Assembly: GCF_000827125.1 (NCBI RefSeq)
Contig: NZ_CP010311.1
Coordinates: 1,178,001 to 1,242,000, forward strand
DNA from: Geoalkalibacter subterraneus
Lineage (GTDB): Bacteria > Desulfobacterota > Desulfuromonadia > Desulfuromonadales > Geoalkalibacteraceae
Reading direction: 5' to 3'
DNA: 64,000 nt
Below the pieces are notes generated by a model, which was given only the letters and a program-made list of their open reading frames with translations, had not been told where the DNA came from and searched no databases. The position numbers and the translations under genes are program-made. Each line of letters opens with the position of its first letter. The first letter of the stretch is position 1. Below, piece after piece: positions 35,165-43,812 of the stretch.

Positions 35165-35599
35165 ATGACAAATACGGTGGTAAGGTTTCGTGAAAGCAGG
35201 GTTGAAGCGGAAGATATCTGTTCTGTCGCTACAGTGGTTGAGGCAGAACAGGGGCAGGCGCTCTCGGTGATGCTTGCCGATGGGCAGGTTCTGGATGTCC
35301 ATGGGCACCTGAGCGAAGTGTCTGTGCTTAACGCCAGGGATCAGGTGCTTGTCCAGCGCACCGCTGTGGGTCTTGTGGTAACGGGTCGCCTGCGTGCCGA
35401 CGGAGAATCCGCCTGTCCGCTGGTGCAGGAACGCAATGGTCGCTTCATCCTCGATGCGGCTGCAGGGATCTGCCTGCAGGCGGGCGACGCCCGCATCGAA
35501 CTGACGCCCGATGGTCGAATCCATGTTGATGGCAGGGAAATCTACAATATTGCTTCGGGCCGGGTCCGCCTTCAGGGAACGACTGTGGAGATTAATTGA
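35165..35599 (+). CDS. Small beta-rich VgrG-associated protein
   Basis: This 144-residue protein is unrecognised as a named family. The N-terminal half looks like a small beta-barrel (ALSVMLADGQVLDVHGHL). The C-terminal half resembles the VgrG/gp5 beta-prism repeat (LDAAAGICLQAGDARIEL, then IYNIASGRVRLQGTTVEIN). It sits between vgrG and the PAAR gene, so it may extend the spike or act as an adaptor for the PAAR-effector pair. The role is inferred from place only. Confidence 0.65.
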   Translation: MTNTVVRFRESRVEAEDICSVATVVEAEQGQALSVMLADGQVLDVHGHLSEVSVLNARDQVLVQRTAVGLVVTGRLRADGESACPLVQERNGRFILDAAAGICLQAGDARIELTPDGRIHVDGREIYNIASGRVRLQGTTVEIN

Positions 35600-35636
35600 T
35601 ATTGCAGGATCGAATGGATAATCCGGAGGGGGAACG

Positions 35637-36170
35637 ATGAGCAACGTCCTGATCAACGGCCGCACGGCCGTGCATGCCGGCAGCGGCGGCATCCTGACTA
35701 CTGTCGATGTGTGCCGCACCAAGATCGGTAAGCCGATCGTCAACATTGCCTACACCAATATCGCGCGCAGCGCCGATGCCGCGCAAACTGCCGCCACGGT
35801 GCTCATCAACGGCCATCCCGTCTGTCATCAGAAAAGCATCTTCGCCGTGAGTACGGGCGATGAGCCCGGCGACCGCCTGGGCGTGGTGTCCAACACCATC
35901 AAGGGCAAGGCTGAATTCATCACCGCCTCATCCAACGTGTTCATCGAAGGCGTGCCCGCCGTGCGCCAGGGGGACATGATGATCTCCAACAACGGCAATA
36001 CGGCGCCCATGCCGCTGATGCAGCCCGGTGCCGCGCCGCCCGCCGGACTTGATCTCGGCGCTATGGAAGAAGCTCAGAGCAGCGAGTGGCCGCGGCGTAT
36101 TGATTACGGCCTGTTGGGTGGGCAGACGCCGCTCATCAAGGGCGGTCCCTGCGGGGAGCAGAACGCATGA
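35637..36170 (+). CDS. PAAR-like spike tip protein (DUF4150)
   Basis: The 177-residue protein has the DUF4150 PAAR-like pattern: CRTKIGKPIVNIAYTNIA, the phrase TVLINGHPVCHQKS, FITASSNVFIEGVPAVRQGD. Such proteins cap VgrG and carry effectors to the tip. GGAGGGGG precedes the start, and it overlaps the effector gene by four bases (ATGA), which links the two functionally. Confidence 0.9.
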   Translation: MSNVLINGRTAVHAGSGGILTTVDVCRTKIGKPIVNIAYTNIARSADAAQTAATVLINGHPVCHQKSIFAVSTGDEPGDRLGVVSNTIKGKAEFITASSNVFIEGVPAVRQGDMMISNNGNTAPMPLMQPGAAPPAGLDLGAMEEAQSSEWPRRIDYGLLGGQTPLIKGGPCGEQNA

Positions 36171-39100
36171 GCCGTCAACATCGCCGCCTGGCGCGTTACA
36201 TCGACGGCGAGGGCGACGAAGCCCAGCGTTACCGCGAACTGGTCATCGACACTCTCGATGAGGCCACGCAACGGCTCACCCTGGTCATGCGCGATCTGGC
36301 GTTCAACAACTCTTCGCCCGAAGAGCGCGAATATATCGTGCTGCCTTTAGCAGCCTCGGTGCCCACGGTTCCCGCTGACGCCCCGCGTCCCTCCTGCATC
36401 GAAGAGTATCCCAACTTCGTCATCCCCATCCTGCCCAAGCGCTACGCGACTCCCGAGCCCGACCCGGCCCAGGCGCAAGAGCTGCGTACTGGCTGGCTCT
36501 ACGTCTACCGCAACGGCCATCTGTGGCGCGAACTCGAAGTCATGGAGCACGGTCACACCCGCGACGTCAACCTGCGCCGTCATCAGGGCAAAGACGAGCG
36601 CCCGGCAAGCGGCGAAGTCGACAGCCGCGTTCTCATCCCCTACAAGATGGGCAGCATTCATCAACAGATCGAAATTGCCTATTCCGAAGTGCAGTGGAGT
36701 TGGGCGCGCATCAACGCCCTGGGCGGCATGGACCCCGACCCCAAGGAGGAACCGCGCCTGCGTCCCGACACCCCCAAACCGCAAGTTGGCAAGGAACAGG
36801 CCGCCGCCAATCGCCGCGCGCGCATGCAGGACTTTACCGCCGAACTCAAACGCCACATCCGGGGCGAGGACACGGAAAACATCCAGAGTGTGGAGAACTG
36901 CACGGCAGAAATCTACTCGCTGCACCTGCATCGATTCAGCAAGCTGCCGGTGGTGTATCTGCATGATCCCTTGGGGGTGGCCATGGATCTGGCCGATCAG
37001 CACGAAGCCGCCTGGGCTGATATGGAGAGTTTCATCGAGGCTCTACGCGTCGGGCTTCCTCCGGAAAAGTTGGCCCTTGAAGTGCAGCGCGGCGACATCT
37101 TCGGCGAAGCGGAGCAGACCCTGCGCCAGCAGGTTGCCGCGCAGTTCCAAGTTGCCGTCCTGATGCAGCAGATCGGTTTTGCTTCCGAGGAAAACCGCAA
37201 AAAGTACGGCCGGCATCTTAGCAGGGAATGTCTCGACGTGCTGCTCGGGGCAGGGGAGCGCAGGCAATTGCGCCAGGTTATCATGAACACCAGAGAGGGT
37301 TTGGTGTCTTTTCTGGAAAGCCGCGCCTATCAAACGGCCCTGGGCGATTATCTCGACAACACCCCCGAGCGCCGACTCAACGGCAAGGGAGTGGTTCTTT
37401 ATGCTGCGCGTTTTCTGGAACTGTCGGCGAATTTTCTCGACGCCCGGCTTGATCCGCCGGACACCCATACGGCCGCCGAGCGGCAGACCTCGCAGGCGGC
37501 CCAGGCCTACATGAACAGGCTCAAGACTGCCGGCAACTCCGCGGGGCTGCTGCTGGCGGAAAACGTGGAGATCCGCACCGAGTCCACCTCTCGTCCCGCC
37601 GCCAGACCGCGCACGGTAGCCCTGCTGCAAGACGATGCAACGCCGCAGAGCCTGCGACTCAAAACCATCCTGGAGGATCAAGGCGTTGATCTCGCCACCC
37701 GGGCTGGAGCGATCGGCACCGCTTTGATCGAAGCTTTTTCCAGCATCACGGCCGATCTGAAAACGCTGGAGTGGGTCTCAGAACGCGTCAACACCCTCAA
37801 AGTGCCTGGATTCGGTGAATACACCGTGATTGACGTCTCGCTGCCCGAACCGAAAATCCCCGAAGGTTATCACCCCGTCGAGGGGGAAACCACCAGCCTG
37901 GCCCGCCCGGCAGTCACCTACAAAGCGGCGCTGGCCCTCGGTGCCCGGACCGCCACAGCCGATGGCATGATGTCAGTGGTGCAAAAAAACCGGATCGCCA
38001 TTTTCCCCGCCACCCTCGAGGTGACGGAAGTGACCGCGCGTCAACTCGTGCGCAAGGATCTCAAACCCCTTCCGGCCAGGCTTGCGGCCCGTTATCACGA
38101 CTCGATCCCCCGCGCCGTCGCCGTCGCGCCCTTTTTCGTCGCCCTCGACCTGCTCAACCTGCGCACCGTCCTGCACCAGATCGCTGCCGGTGAGATCAAA
38201 GGTCTGGGCGACGCAGGTCTTCGGGGGCTTCAGTTGATCTCGGCGATGAGTGGCGTTGCGCAGGGGATGGCGGAGACGGGGAATTTGTGGTTGCGGGTTG
38301 GGAAAATGGAGACAAGTCGAAGTTTAGCTAAAATTTCTCTTCGCGGTCGTGTTGTCGGCAATGTGGCTATGGGGTTCTTCAATATTTTTGATGGCTTAAA
38401 AACTCGTCGCGAAAACGACAATGATGCAGCGGCGGTCAAATTCATTGCCGCCGGGGCTTTTTTCGGGCTTGCTGCTGCCACTACTTGGGCTTGGGCAATT
38501 CCCCTGACCCTAGTCGCTGTAGCCGGGACCCTCGCGGGCACCTGGCTGGAGGACGACCCTTTGGAGCGTTTTGCCAAAAATGGGCCGCTGCACTTGCACC
38601 ACAAAAGGGATGCCACGCCCTGGGAGAAAATCCGTGCCCTTGCTCAAGCGCCTTCGGTAGAAGCAAGCTTCAGCGCCGAGTGGTCGCAGTGGACGGAAAT
38701 CGAGCGGCTCTTTCTGGACGAATACCTTCTCGGTTTTGGGGTTGAAACTAGCGCGCGCGGACCACACAGTAGATCTTTCCCGTCAGTGTACGTGGATACC
38801 CTTTCAGCCATCTGCTCCTTTCAACGGTTCGTGCCCATGCTGAGTCAGACAGAGATCTTCTGCCATTACTATCCCGGAGGCGATTTTTCTTTAGAACCGA
38901 CCGTCATCCACCCGACTGTCGAGGATTTCCGCACGGAAAAGGATACACAGATGATTTCCAGCATCGGTGTTACATTTCCCATACCGCAGGAACACCTGCG
39001 AAATCAGAGCCCGTACTGGAGCGCGATTATCTTCTGCCGCATTAAGTCCCAAACTGACCGTGAGAATTGCCGGCCCCCCCTCGGCGGGGACGGCAGCCCC

Positions 39101-39208
39101 CGTTATTTCGCCATACGCCACCACGGCAACGGCATGATGCGGAAAACCGCCCGACGCATCGGGACGATGCAAGAGTTGGCCAGACCTGAATTCTGGAGAA
39201 CAACCTGA
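36167..39208 (+). CDS. VasX-like T6SS effector, membrane-targeting (predicted)
   Basis: The 1013-residue protein has an N-terminal region like VasX-type toxins (RTGWLYVYRNGHLWRELEV near residues 105-125), a long helical middle and, near residues 755-795, a strongly hydrophobic pair of helices (AAGAFFGLAAATTWAW, then PLTLVAVAGTLAGTWLEDD). DDPLERFAKNGPL follows, as in pore-forming VasX relatives. The last 45 residues are duplicated downstream as an orphan tail. The gene overlaps the PAAR-like gene by ATGA and the immunity-like gene by TGATG. Membrane depolarisation of rival bacteria is inferred. Base composition drops towards AT around 38260-38430, suggesting recombination. Confidence 0.7.
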   Translation: MSRQHRRLARYIDGEGDEAQRYRELVIDTLDEATQRLTLVMRDLAFNNSSPEEREYIVLPLAASVPTVPADAPRPSCIEEYPNFVIPILPKRYATPEPDPAQAQELRTGWLYVYRNGHLWRELEVMEHGHTRDVNLRRHQGKDERPASGEVDSRVLIPYKMGSIHQQIEIAYSEVQWSWARINALGGMDPDPKEEPRLRPDTPKPQVGKEQAAANRRARMQDFTAELKRHIRGEDTENIQSVENCTAEIYSLHLHRFSKLPVVYLHDPLGVAMDLADQHEAAWADMESFIEALRVGLPPEKLALEVQRGDIFGEAEQTLRQQVAAQFQVAVLMQQIGFASEENRKKYGRHLSRECLDVLLGAGERRQLRQVIMNTREGLVSFLESRAYQTALGDYLDNTPERRLNGKGVVLYAARFLELSANFLDARLDPPDTHTAAERQTSQAAQAYMNRLKTAGNSAGLLLAENVEIRTESTSRPAARPRTVALLQDDATPQSLRLKTILEDQGVDLATRAGAIGTALIEAFSSITADLKTLEWVSERVNTLKVPGFGEYTVIDVSLPEPKIPEGYHPVEGETTSLARPAVTYKAALALGARTATADGMMSVVQKNRIAIFPATLEVTEVTARQLVRKDLKPLPARLAARYHDSIPRAVAVAPFFVALDLLNLRTVLHQIAAGEIKGLGDAGLRGLQLISAMSGVAQGMAETGNLWLRVGKMETSRSLAKISLRGRVVGNVAMGFFNIFDGLKTRRENDNDAAAVKFIAAGAFFGLAAATTWAWAIPLTLVAVAGTLAGTWLEDDPLERFAKNGPLHLHHKRDATPWEKIRALAQAPSVEASFSAEWSQWTEIERLFLDEYLLGFGVETSARGPHSRSFPSVYVDTLSAICSFQRFVPMLSQTEIFCHYYPGGDFSLEPTVIHPTVEDFRTEKDTQMISSIGVTFPIPQEHLRNQSPYWSAIIFCRIKSQTDRENCRPPLGGDGSPRYFAIRHHGNGMMRKTARRIGTMQELARPEFWRTT

Positions 39209-39963
39209 TGACCTTTATCGATTTCATTCATAAATACATGAGTGTCCTTGACCGTATCCGCAGCACCAAGGAGTGGCTGCCGGTTGATTTTCAAGGTGAG
39301 CCCCATATTGTCACACCAAGGTATGCCAAAAGCAATGAGGTGGAGCAATTGGATGAGAAATGTTTTCGGATAAATACCACCGAGACGGCCTGGGGCGGTG
39401 TCATGTGGGCCGGTATTGGGTTGTTCGGCTTAATTGCTGGGGTCCTGCCATCCGGATGGGGGCTTTTAAACGAGTTTGGCATCGTGGGATCTTACAATAA
39501 TGATCCCCTTTGGCTTTCCATATTCTTCATTATATTCATCGCATCTTTTACCTTCCTCCCCCTCCCCGCCATCCTGCTGTCCTTCGTCTATCCCTTCAAA
39601 CGCCCCAAGGAGCGTTTGCTGATCTGGGATCGAGAAAACGGCACCGTGACCCTGCCGCCGCGCTTCTGGGGCGAGCATGAAGTGGTCCCTTTCAATGAGC
39701 TCAAGGTCAAGAAAATTCGCAATCTCGGCTCATTCGTGCAATTTCACGTTCTTGCCGCTTTTCGTCCCAGCGACGGCCAGCCCATCGAGTTCGGTCTGTT
39801 GGGCGACAATGAGAAAGACTGGGCTTTCTTCTGCTGGTACATGGACAAAACTCGCCCGCTGCCGCCCGGTGAAGTGTTCGACCCTTACCGCGAGCGCGAT
39901 GAGGAGCGGCGCCGCACATTTTTACAAACTCTGCCCCCGGCAAACATCCAACAAGCAGGTTGA
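39208..39963 (+). CDS. Membrane immunity-like protein 1
   Basis: The 251-residue protein has three hydrophobic segments (about residues 62-85, 100-125 with SIFFIIFIASFTFLPLPAIL, and adjoining) followed by a soluble domain (RLLIWDRENGTVTLPPRFW, then CWYMDKTRPLPPGEVFDPY). Proteins with this C-terminal phrase commonly sit beside VasX-like effectors. It starts within the effector stop (TGATG). It is nearly identical to the second copy at 40844 in the first 24 and last 125 residues and divergent between, as expected if the middle decides toxin specificity. Confidence 0.65.
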   Translation: MTFIDFIHKYMSVLDRIRSTKEWLPVDFQGEPHIVTPRYAKSNEVEQLDEKCFRINTTETAWGGVMWAGIGLFGLIAGVLPSGWGLLNEFGIVGSYNNDPLWLSIFFIIFIASFTFLPLPAILLSFVYPFKRPKERLLIWDRENGTVTLPPRFWGEHEVVPFNELKVKKIRNLGSFVQFHVLAAFRPSDGQPIEFGLLGDNEKDWAFFCWYMDKTRPLPPGEVFDPYRERDEERRRTFLQTLPPANIQQAG

Positions 39964-40680
39964 AAAGGGGACAGGCTACTTTTCGCTAAGGTGAACCATG
40001 CCAAGAACTTCCAGAGGTTTAGCCGACGGCTACTGCTACCATATCCTCAATCGCGGCAATGGTCGGCAGCAGGTTTTTCATAAAGATCAGGACTATCTCG
40101 CGTTCATCAACCTGCTGAGTGAGGCCATTGAGCGCTATCCGATCACTCTCTTTGCCTACTGCCTGATGCCCAACCATTTTCATCTGTTGGTTCGTGCGGA
40201 AATGGGGGAAGAACTGAGTCGTTGCATGCAGTGGTTGATGACCAGCCATGTCCGTCGCTATCACCGGCATTACGGCGGTAGTGGCCACGTTTGGCAAGGG
40301 CGCTACAAGAGCTTTATTGTGCAGCAGGACAGTTATCTGGTCACTGCGGCGCGCTATATTGAAGCCAATCCGCTGCGTGCCGGTATGGTGGACAAAGCAC
40401 AAAACTGGCCCTGGTCTTCCTACTGCGAAAGCAGCGGGGAAAAGGAAAGGCAGATAACAGCTCCGATACCGACTCCCTATAATTTGAATTGGGCTGAATT
40501 TGTAAATCAACCCTTGACGCAAGGGCAACAAAACAAATGGCAAAAAAGCATGGAGCGGCAGTCGCCGTTTGGAGAAGAAGACTGGCAAAAGAGGGTGTGC
40601 GGGCAGTTCGGTCTTGAATCAACTCTCAGGCCTATAGGGCGGCCAAGGAAGATACAGGAAAAGTAGCCTGTCCCCTTTTC
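39962..40680. mobile_element. RAYT unit bounded by perfect 23-bp inverted repeats
   Basis: Bases 39962-39984 (GAAAAGGGGACAGG and so on) are the exact inverse of 40658-40680. The single-gene unit in between encodes a Y1 transposase. It separates immunity-like gene 1 from the orphan effector tail, exactly at the junction of the duplication. Confidence 0.8.
39998..40666 (+). CDS. REP-associated tyrosine transposase (RAYT, IS200/IS605-like)
   Basis: The 222-residue protein has the RAYT pattern: GYCYHILNRGNGRQQVF, the HUH motif in LMPNHFHLLV, and the catalytic Tyr region SYLVTAARYIEANPLRAGMV with WPWSSY. Such enzymes move or spread short palindromic repeats. AAGGTG precedes the start. It lies within the T6SS effector module and may have mediated or followed its duplication. 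It may also act on the palindromic repeats in this locus, though that link is not shown. Confidence 0.9.
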   Translation: MPRTSRGLADGYCYHILNRGNGRQQVFHKDQDYLAFINLLSEAIERYPITLFAYCLMPNHFHLLVRAEMGEELSRCMQWLMTSHVRRYHRHYGGSGHVWQGRYKSFIVQQDSYLVTAARYIEANPLRAGMVDKAQNWPWSSYCESSGEKERQITAPIPTPYNLNWAEFVNQPLTQGQQNKWQKSMERQSPFGEEDWQKRVCGQFGLESTLRPIGRPRKIQEK

Positions 40681-40685
40681 CTTTC

Positions 40686-40844
40686 CAAGCCGTCCGCGAG
40701 GATTGCCGGCCCGCTCTCGGCGAGGGCGGTGGCATTCGCTATCTGGCCATACGCCACCACGGCAACGGCGCGATTCGGAAAACCACACGGCGCATCGGGA
40801 CGATGCAAGAGCTGACCAGCCCTGAATTCTGGAGAACAACCTGA
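40686..40844 (+). pseudogene. Orphan C-terminal tail of a second VasX-like effector
   Basis: Read in frame up to TGA 40842-40844, this stretch gives about 52 residues that match the end of the 36167-39208 effector: REDCRPALGEGG against RENCRPPLGGDG, then RIGTMQEL and SPEFWRTT against RPEFWRTT. It has no start and ends with the same TGATG overlap into the next immunity-like gene. It is the remnant of a displaced effector allele. Confidence 0.85.
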
Positions 40845-41599
40845 TGACCTTTATCGATTTCATCCACAAATACATGAGTGTCGTTGATCGTATCCGCAGC
40901 ACCAAGGAGTGGTTGTCAGTCAAATATCAGGGCGGCGATGTGACAGTTCTCAACCGTACCAGCGTCCACTGGCCTGATACCCCACAACTGGACGACAAGA
41001 AATATGTTTACAACAAAACGACGCGGGATGTTGATGGTGTCCTTTGGGCCGGCATTGGGTTGTTCGGCTTAATTGCTGAAGTTCTGCCTTCTGGATGGTT
41101 TTTGATCAATTTGCTTGGCATAGCAGGCCCAAGTATCAACATGCCATCATGGATGTATTGGCAGGTTATAATTTTTATTTTTTTTGTCACTTTCTTTCCC
41201 ATCCCCGCCATCCTCCTGTCCTTCGTCTATCCCTTCAAACGCCTCAAGGAGCGCTTGCTGATCTGGGATCGGGAAAACGGCAGCGTCACGGTGCCGCCGC
41301 GCTTCTGGGGCGAGCCTGAGGTGGTCCCTTTCAAGGATCTCAAGGTCAAGAAAATCCGCAATATCGGCTCTTTCGTTCAATTTTATGTTCTTGCCGCCTT
41401 TCGCCCCAGCGACGGTCAGCCAATTGAATTCGGCTTGTTACACGACAACGCTAAGGATTGGGCATTTTTCTGCTGGTACATGGACAAAACCCGTCCCTTG
41501 CCGCCCGGTGAAGTGTTCGACCCTTACCGCGAACGCGATGAGGAGCGGCGCCGCACATTTTTACAAACTCCGCCCCCGGCAAACATCCAACAAGGTTAG
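40844..41599 (+). CDS. Membrane immunity-like protein 2 (paralogue of 39208-39963)
   Basis: The 251-residue paralogue has the same start (one change in the first 24 residues) and an almost identical C-terminal 125 residues, but a different middle (about residues 27-115) including different membrane segments (YWQVIIFIFFVTFFPIPAIL). It follows the orphan effector tail as copy 1 follows the full effector. It probably protects against the lost effector allele. It ends seven bases before the DUF2169 gene. Confidence 0.65.
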   Translation: MTFIDFIHKYMSVVDRIRSTKEWLSVKYQGGDVTVLNRTSVHWPDTPQLDDKKYVYNKTTRDVDGVLWAGIGLFGLIAEVLPSGWFLINLLGIAGPSINMPSWMYWQVIIFIFFVTFFPIPAILLSFVYPFKRLKERLLIWDRENGSVTVPPRFWGEPEVVPFKDLKVKKIRNIGSFVQFYVLAAFRPSDGQPIEFGLLHDNAKDWAFFCWYMDKTRPLPPGEVFDPYRERDEERRRTFLQTPPPANIQQG

Positions 41600-41606
41600 A
41601 CGGCTC

Positions 41607-42662
41607 ATGTATCAACTCGACAACCGCAGCGTCTGGTCCGCCGGGCTCTATCCCGGTTGGGGCCGGGCAGGGGAGCGACAGTTTACCCTCGTCATCAAGG
41701 CGGGATTCTGTTTTGATTGCCATGGGCATCTCTCCCCCCTCCCACAGCCTGACATCGAGGAAGCTGATCGCTATCGCGGCGGACCAGGGACCTCAAGTCT
41801 GGCCGGGGCCTGCGAAACCGTTCCCTTCAAACAGGGCGCCGAACTGCTGCTGTACGGGACGGCACAGCCGCCGGGAGCCGGGCGCACGGTGGGCGAAGTC
41901 GAAATCAGCCTGCGACGAGGCGATGATGCCCCCTGGTCGAAAACCCTGCGCGTTTTCGGCCGTCGCAGCTGGGCAACCCGGCTGCTGATGACCGTGCCCG
42001 GCGATCCCGAACCCCTTGAGGCGGTGCCGCTCATCTACGAAAACGCTTACGGCGGAAGCGACCCGGCCGACCCCGAAAAGATCTTTCCTGCTAATCCCGT
42101 GGGACGCGGCTTCAGCGACAAAGGACGACGCCTCAAGGGCGTGGATCTGCCGCAGATCGAAATCGGACCGCTTTTCATCACCAGCCCCGCGGCGCGTCCC
42201 GCGCCGGCCGGGTTCGGCCCCCTGGCGCCGCTCTGGGAGCCGCGCGTCAGAGCTTTTTCCGTCATCGACGAAGATGCGGCCCAGCACGGCGGCTGCCCCT
42301 GGGGTAAGGAGGTTGCGGCGGATTTATTCAACGCCGCCCCTCTGGACCAGCGCTTTTCACAACCCGTTCAAGGTGATGAGTGCATCAGGCTGCGCGGCCT
42401 TGTGGCCGAAGCGCCCCAGGGTGTCACGCTGCATGTGCCGAAACTACGCCCCGCCGTCCTGCTGAACCGGAACGCAGTGATGCAGAACCTTGAGGTATGC
42501 TGCGACACCCTGGTCATTGAGGCCGACCGGCAGGAGATGCACCTGGTGTTTCGTGCCGCGCTGCCCTGGGATGTTAAAAATCCCGAAAACGGTTGGGTGG
42601 TGGTGCGTGAGTCCCGGCCGCAGGAAGAACAACCAAAGATACACAAGCAGGCCAAGACATGA
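41607..42662 (+). CDS. DUF2169 T6SS effector-chaperone-like protein
   Basis: The 351-residue protein starts at ATG 41607; in-frame starts further upstream lie inside the preceding gene. DUF2169 hallmarks are VWSAGLYPGWGRAGERQFTLV, the phrase PLIYENAYGGSDP and PANPVGRGF. DUF2169 proteins occur with DUF4150 PAAR proteins in T6SS effector modules, probably helping to load them. It overlaps the next gene by ATGA. A decayed copy of its first 50 bases lies at 46075. Confidence 0.85.
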   Translation: MYQLDNRSVWSAGLYPGWGRAGERQFTLVIKAGFCFDCHGHLSPLPQPDIEEADRYRGGPGTSSLAGACETVPFKQGAELLLYGTAQPPGAGRTVGEVEISLRRGDDAPWSKTLRVFGRRSWATRLLMTVPGDPEPLEAVPLIYENAYGGSDPADPEKIFPANPVGRGFSDKGRRLKGVDLPQIEIGPLFITSPAARPAPAGFGPLAPLWEPRVRAFSVIDEDAAQHGGCPWGKEVAADLFNAAPLDQRFSQPVQGDECIRLRGLVAEAPQGVTLHVPKLRPAVLLNRNAVMQNLEVCCDTLVIEADRQEMHLVFRAALPWDVKNPENGWVVVRESRPQEEQPKIHKQAKT

Positions 42663-43756
42663 TGAGGCTCGAGGATAGCGGGACTTCTCCGAAGAAAAAC
42701 GCGGCTGGTGAGGTGGCTCTGGTCATCAGCGGCCAGGGTGTGTGCTGCCCGTCCGGCGATGTGCCTTCTGCCCTGCTGGGCGCGGTCGCCACGCATATCT
42801 CGGCGGCCGCAGCCGATGAGCGTTTTTCATTGCCGATTCCAGGCGCCGAAGAGGGCGCAGCCGTTTTGACCGCGCCCGTGGCGCAATTGCAAGAACTCAA
42901 AGATCCTCCTCTGCGCATGGCGATGCTGGCTCAAACGGCTCTGGAGCAGGCACTAGCTGCCCTGGCCGATGATTTTACCTGGGACGAGCTGCTGATTCTA
43001 ACCCTGGTGCCCGATACAAGGACGCCGCGGGGACTTCCGCCTCACGCTCTCAATCAACTGCGTCGGGATCTGAGCGAATTGCGTCCCGGGCTTGACCGCG
43101 CGGCGTTTCGCTTTGCGTCTTGTGAAGAAGGGGCGGTTGTGCACCTGCAGGCGGCGTGCGCTGAGCTGCGAGAGGGAAAGCGGCGGGCACTGCTGTTCGG
43201 CGGTGTCGATTCTTTGGTCGATCTGGTGACTTGTACCCTGCTGGCTCGCGACGGACGCATCGCCACCACGCACAACAGTGAGGGGCGGGTCCCGGGGGAG
43301 GGGGCGGCCTACGTGCTGCTGCAACCTGAATCGGCGGCCACTGCCCTGGCGCATCTTGCCGGTATCGGCTGCGCCGTTGAGCCTAATGCCGGGGAAGCCG
43401 ACGCCAAGCGCATGAGCGGCCTTTCAGCAGCCGTGACATCCTCTCTGGAGGCGCGCAGTCTTTCGCCCGCGGCTATGGATTGCGTGATCGCACCCCATGA
43501 CGGCAGTTTGAGCGGCGCGCTTGAATGGCATCACACGGTGGAGCGTTTGTTCCCGCGTCGGGAAGCCGCGCCGCGAAATTTTGAAGAACTCCTGCCCTGT
43601 CGCAGCTTCGGTGATTTGGGCGCGGCCGCTCTGCCTCTGGCCCTGGTGCTGGGCAGCGCCCGCTTTGAGTTCTCGCACTCATCAGTCAAGCACGTCATGG
43701 TCTGTGAAACCGGTGATTGTCCGCAGCGTGGCGCCGTGCTGCTGGTGTCTTTTTAG
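42659..43756 (+). CDS. Ketosynthase (thiolase-fold)-like T6SS-associated protein
   Basis: The 365-residue protein has a thiolase fold related to beta-ketoacyl synthases: FASCEEGAVVHLQAACAEL (Cys in the nucleophile position), LLFGGVDSLVD, the phrase RVPGEGAAYVLL, IAPHDGSLSG (first His position) and SFGDLGAAALPLAL. In active enzymes the last block has a catalytic His (GHL); here it is Asp. Condensing activity is therefore doubtful. Such proteins recur next to DUF2169/DUF4150 genes in T6SS loci with unknown function. Confidence 0.75.
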   Translation: MMRLEDSGTSPKKNAAGEVALVISGQGVCCPSGDVPSALLGAVATHISAAAADERFSLPIPGAEEGAAVLTAPVAQLQELKDPPLRMAMLAQTALEQALAALADDFTWDELLILTLVPDTRTPRGLPPHALNQLRRDLSELRPGLDRAAFRFASCEEGAVVHLQAACAELREGKRRALLFGGVDSLVDLVTCTLLARDGRIATTHNSEGRVPGEGAAYVLLQPESAATALAHLAGIGCAVEPNAGEADAKRMSGLSAAVTSSLEARSLSPAAMDCVIAPHDGSLSGALEWHHTVERLFPRREAAPRNFEELLPCRSFGDLGAAALPLALVLGSARFEFSHSSVKHVMVCETGDCPQRGAVLLVSF

Positions 43757-43812
43757 CTCGAGCCAAAAAGGGAAAACTGACGGTTTGCGCTTTTTTACAG
43801 CGGCGATATGAA

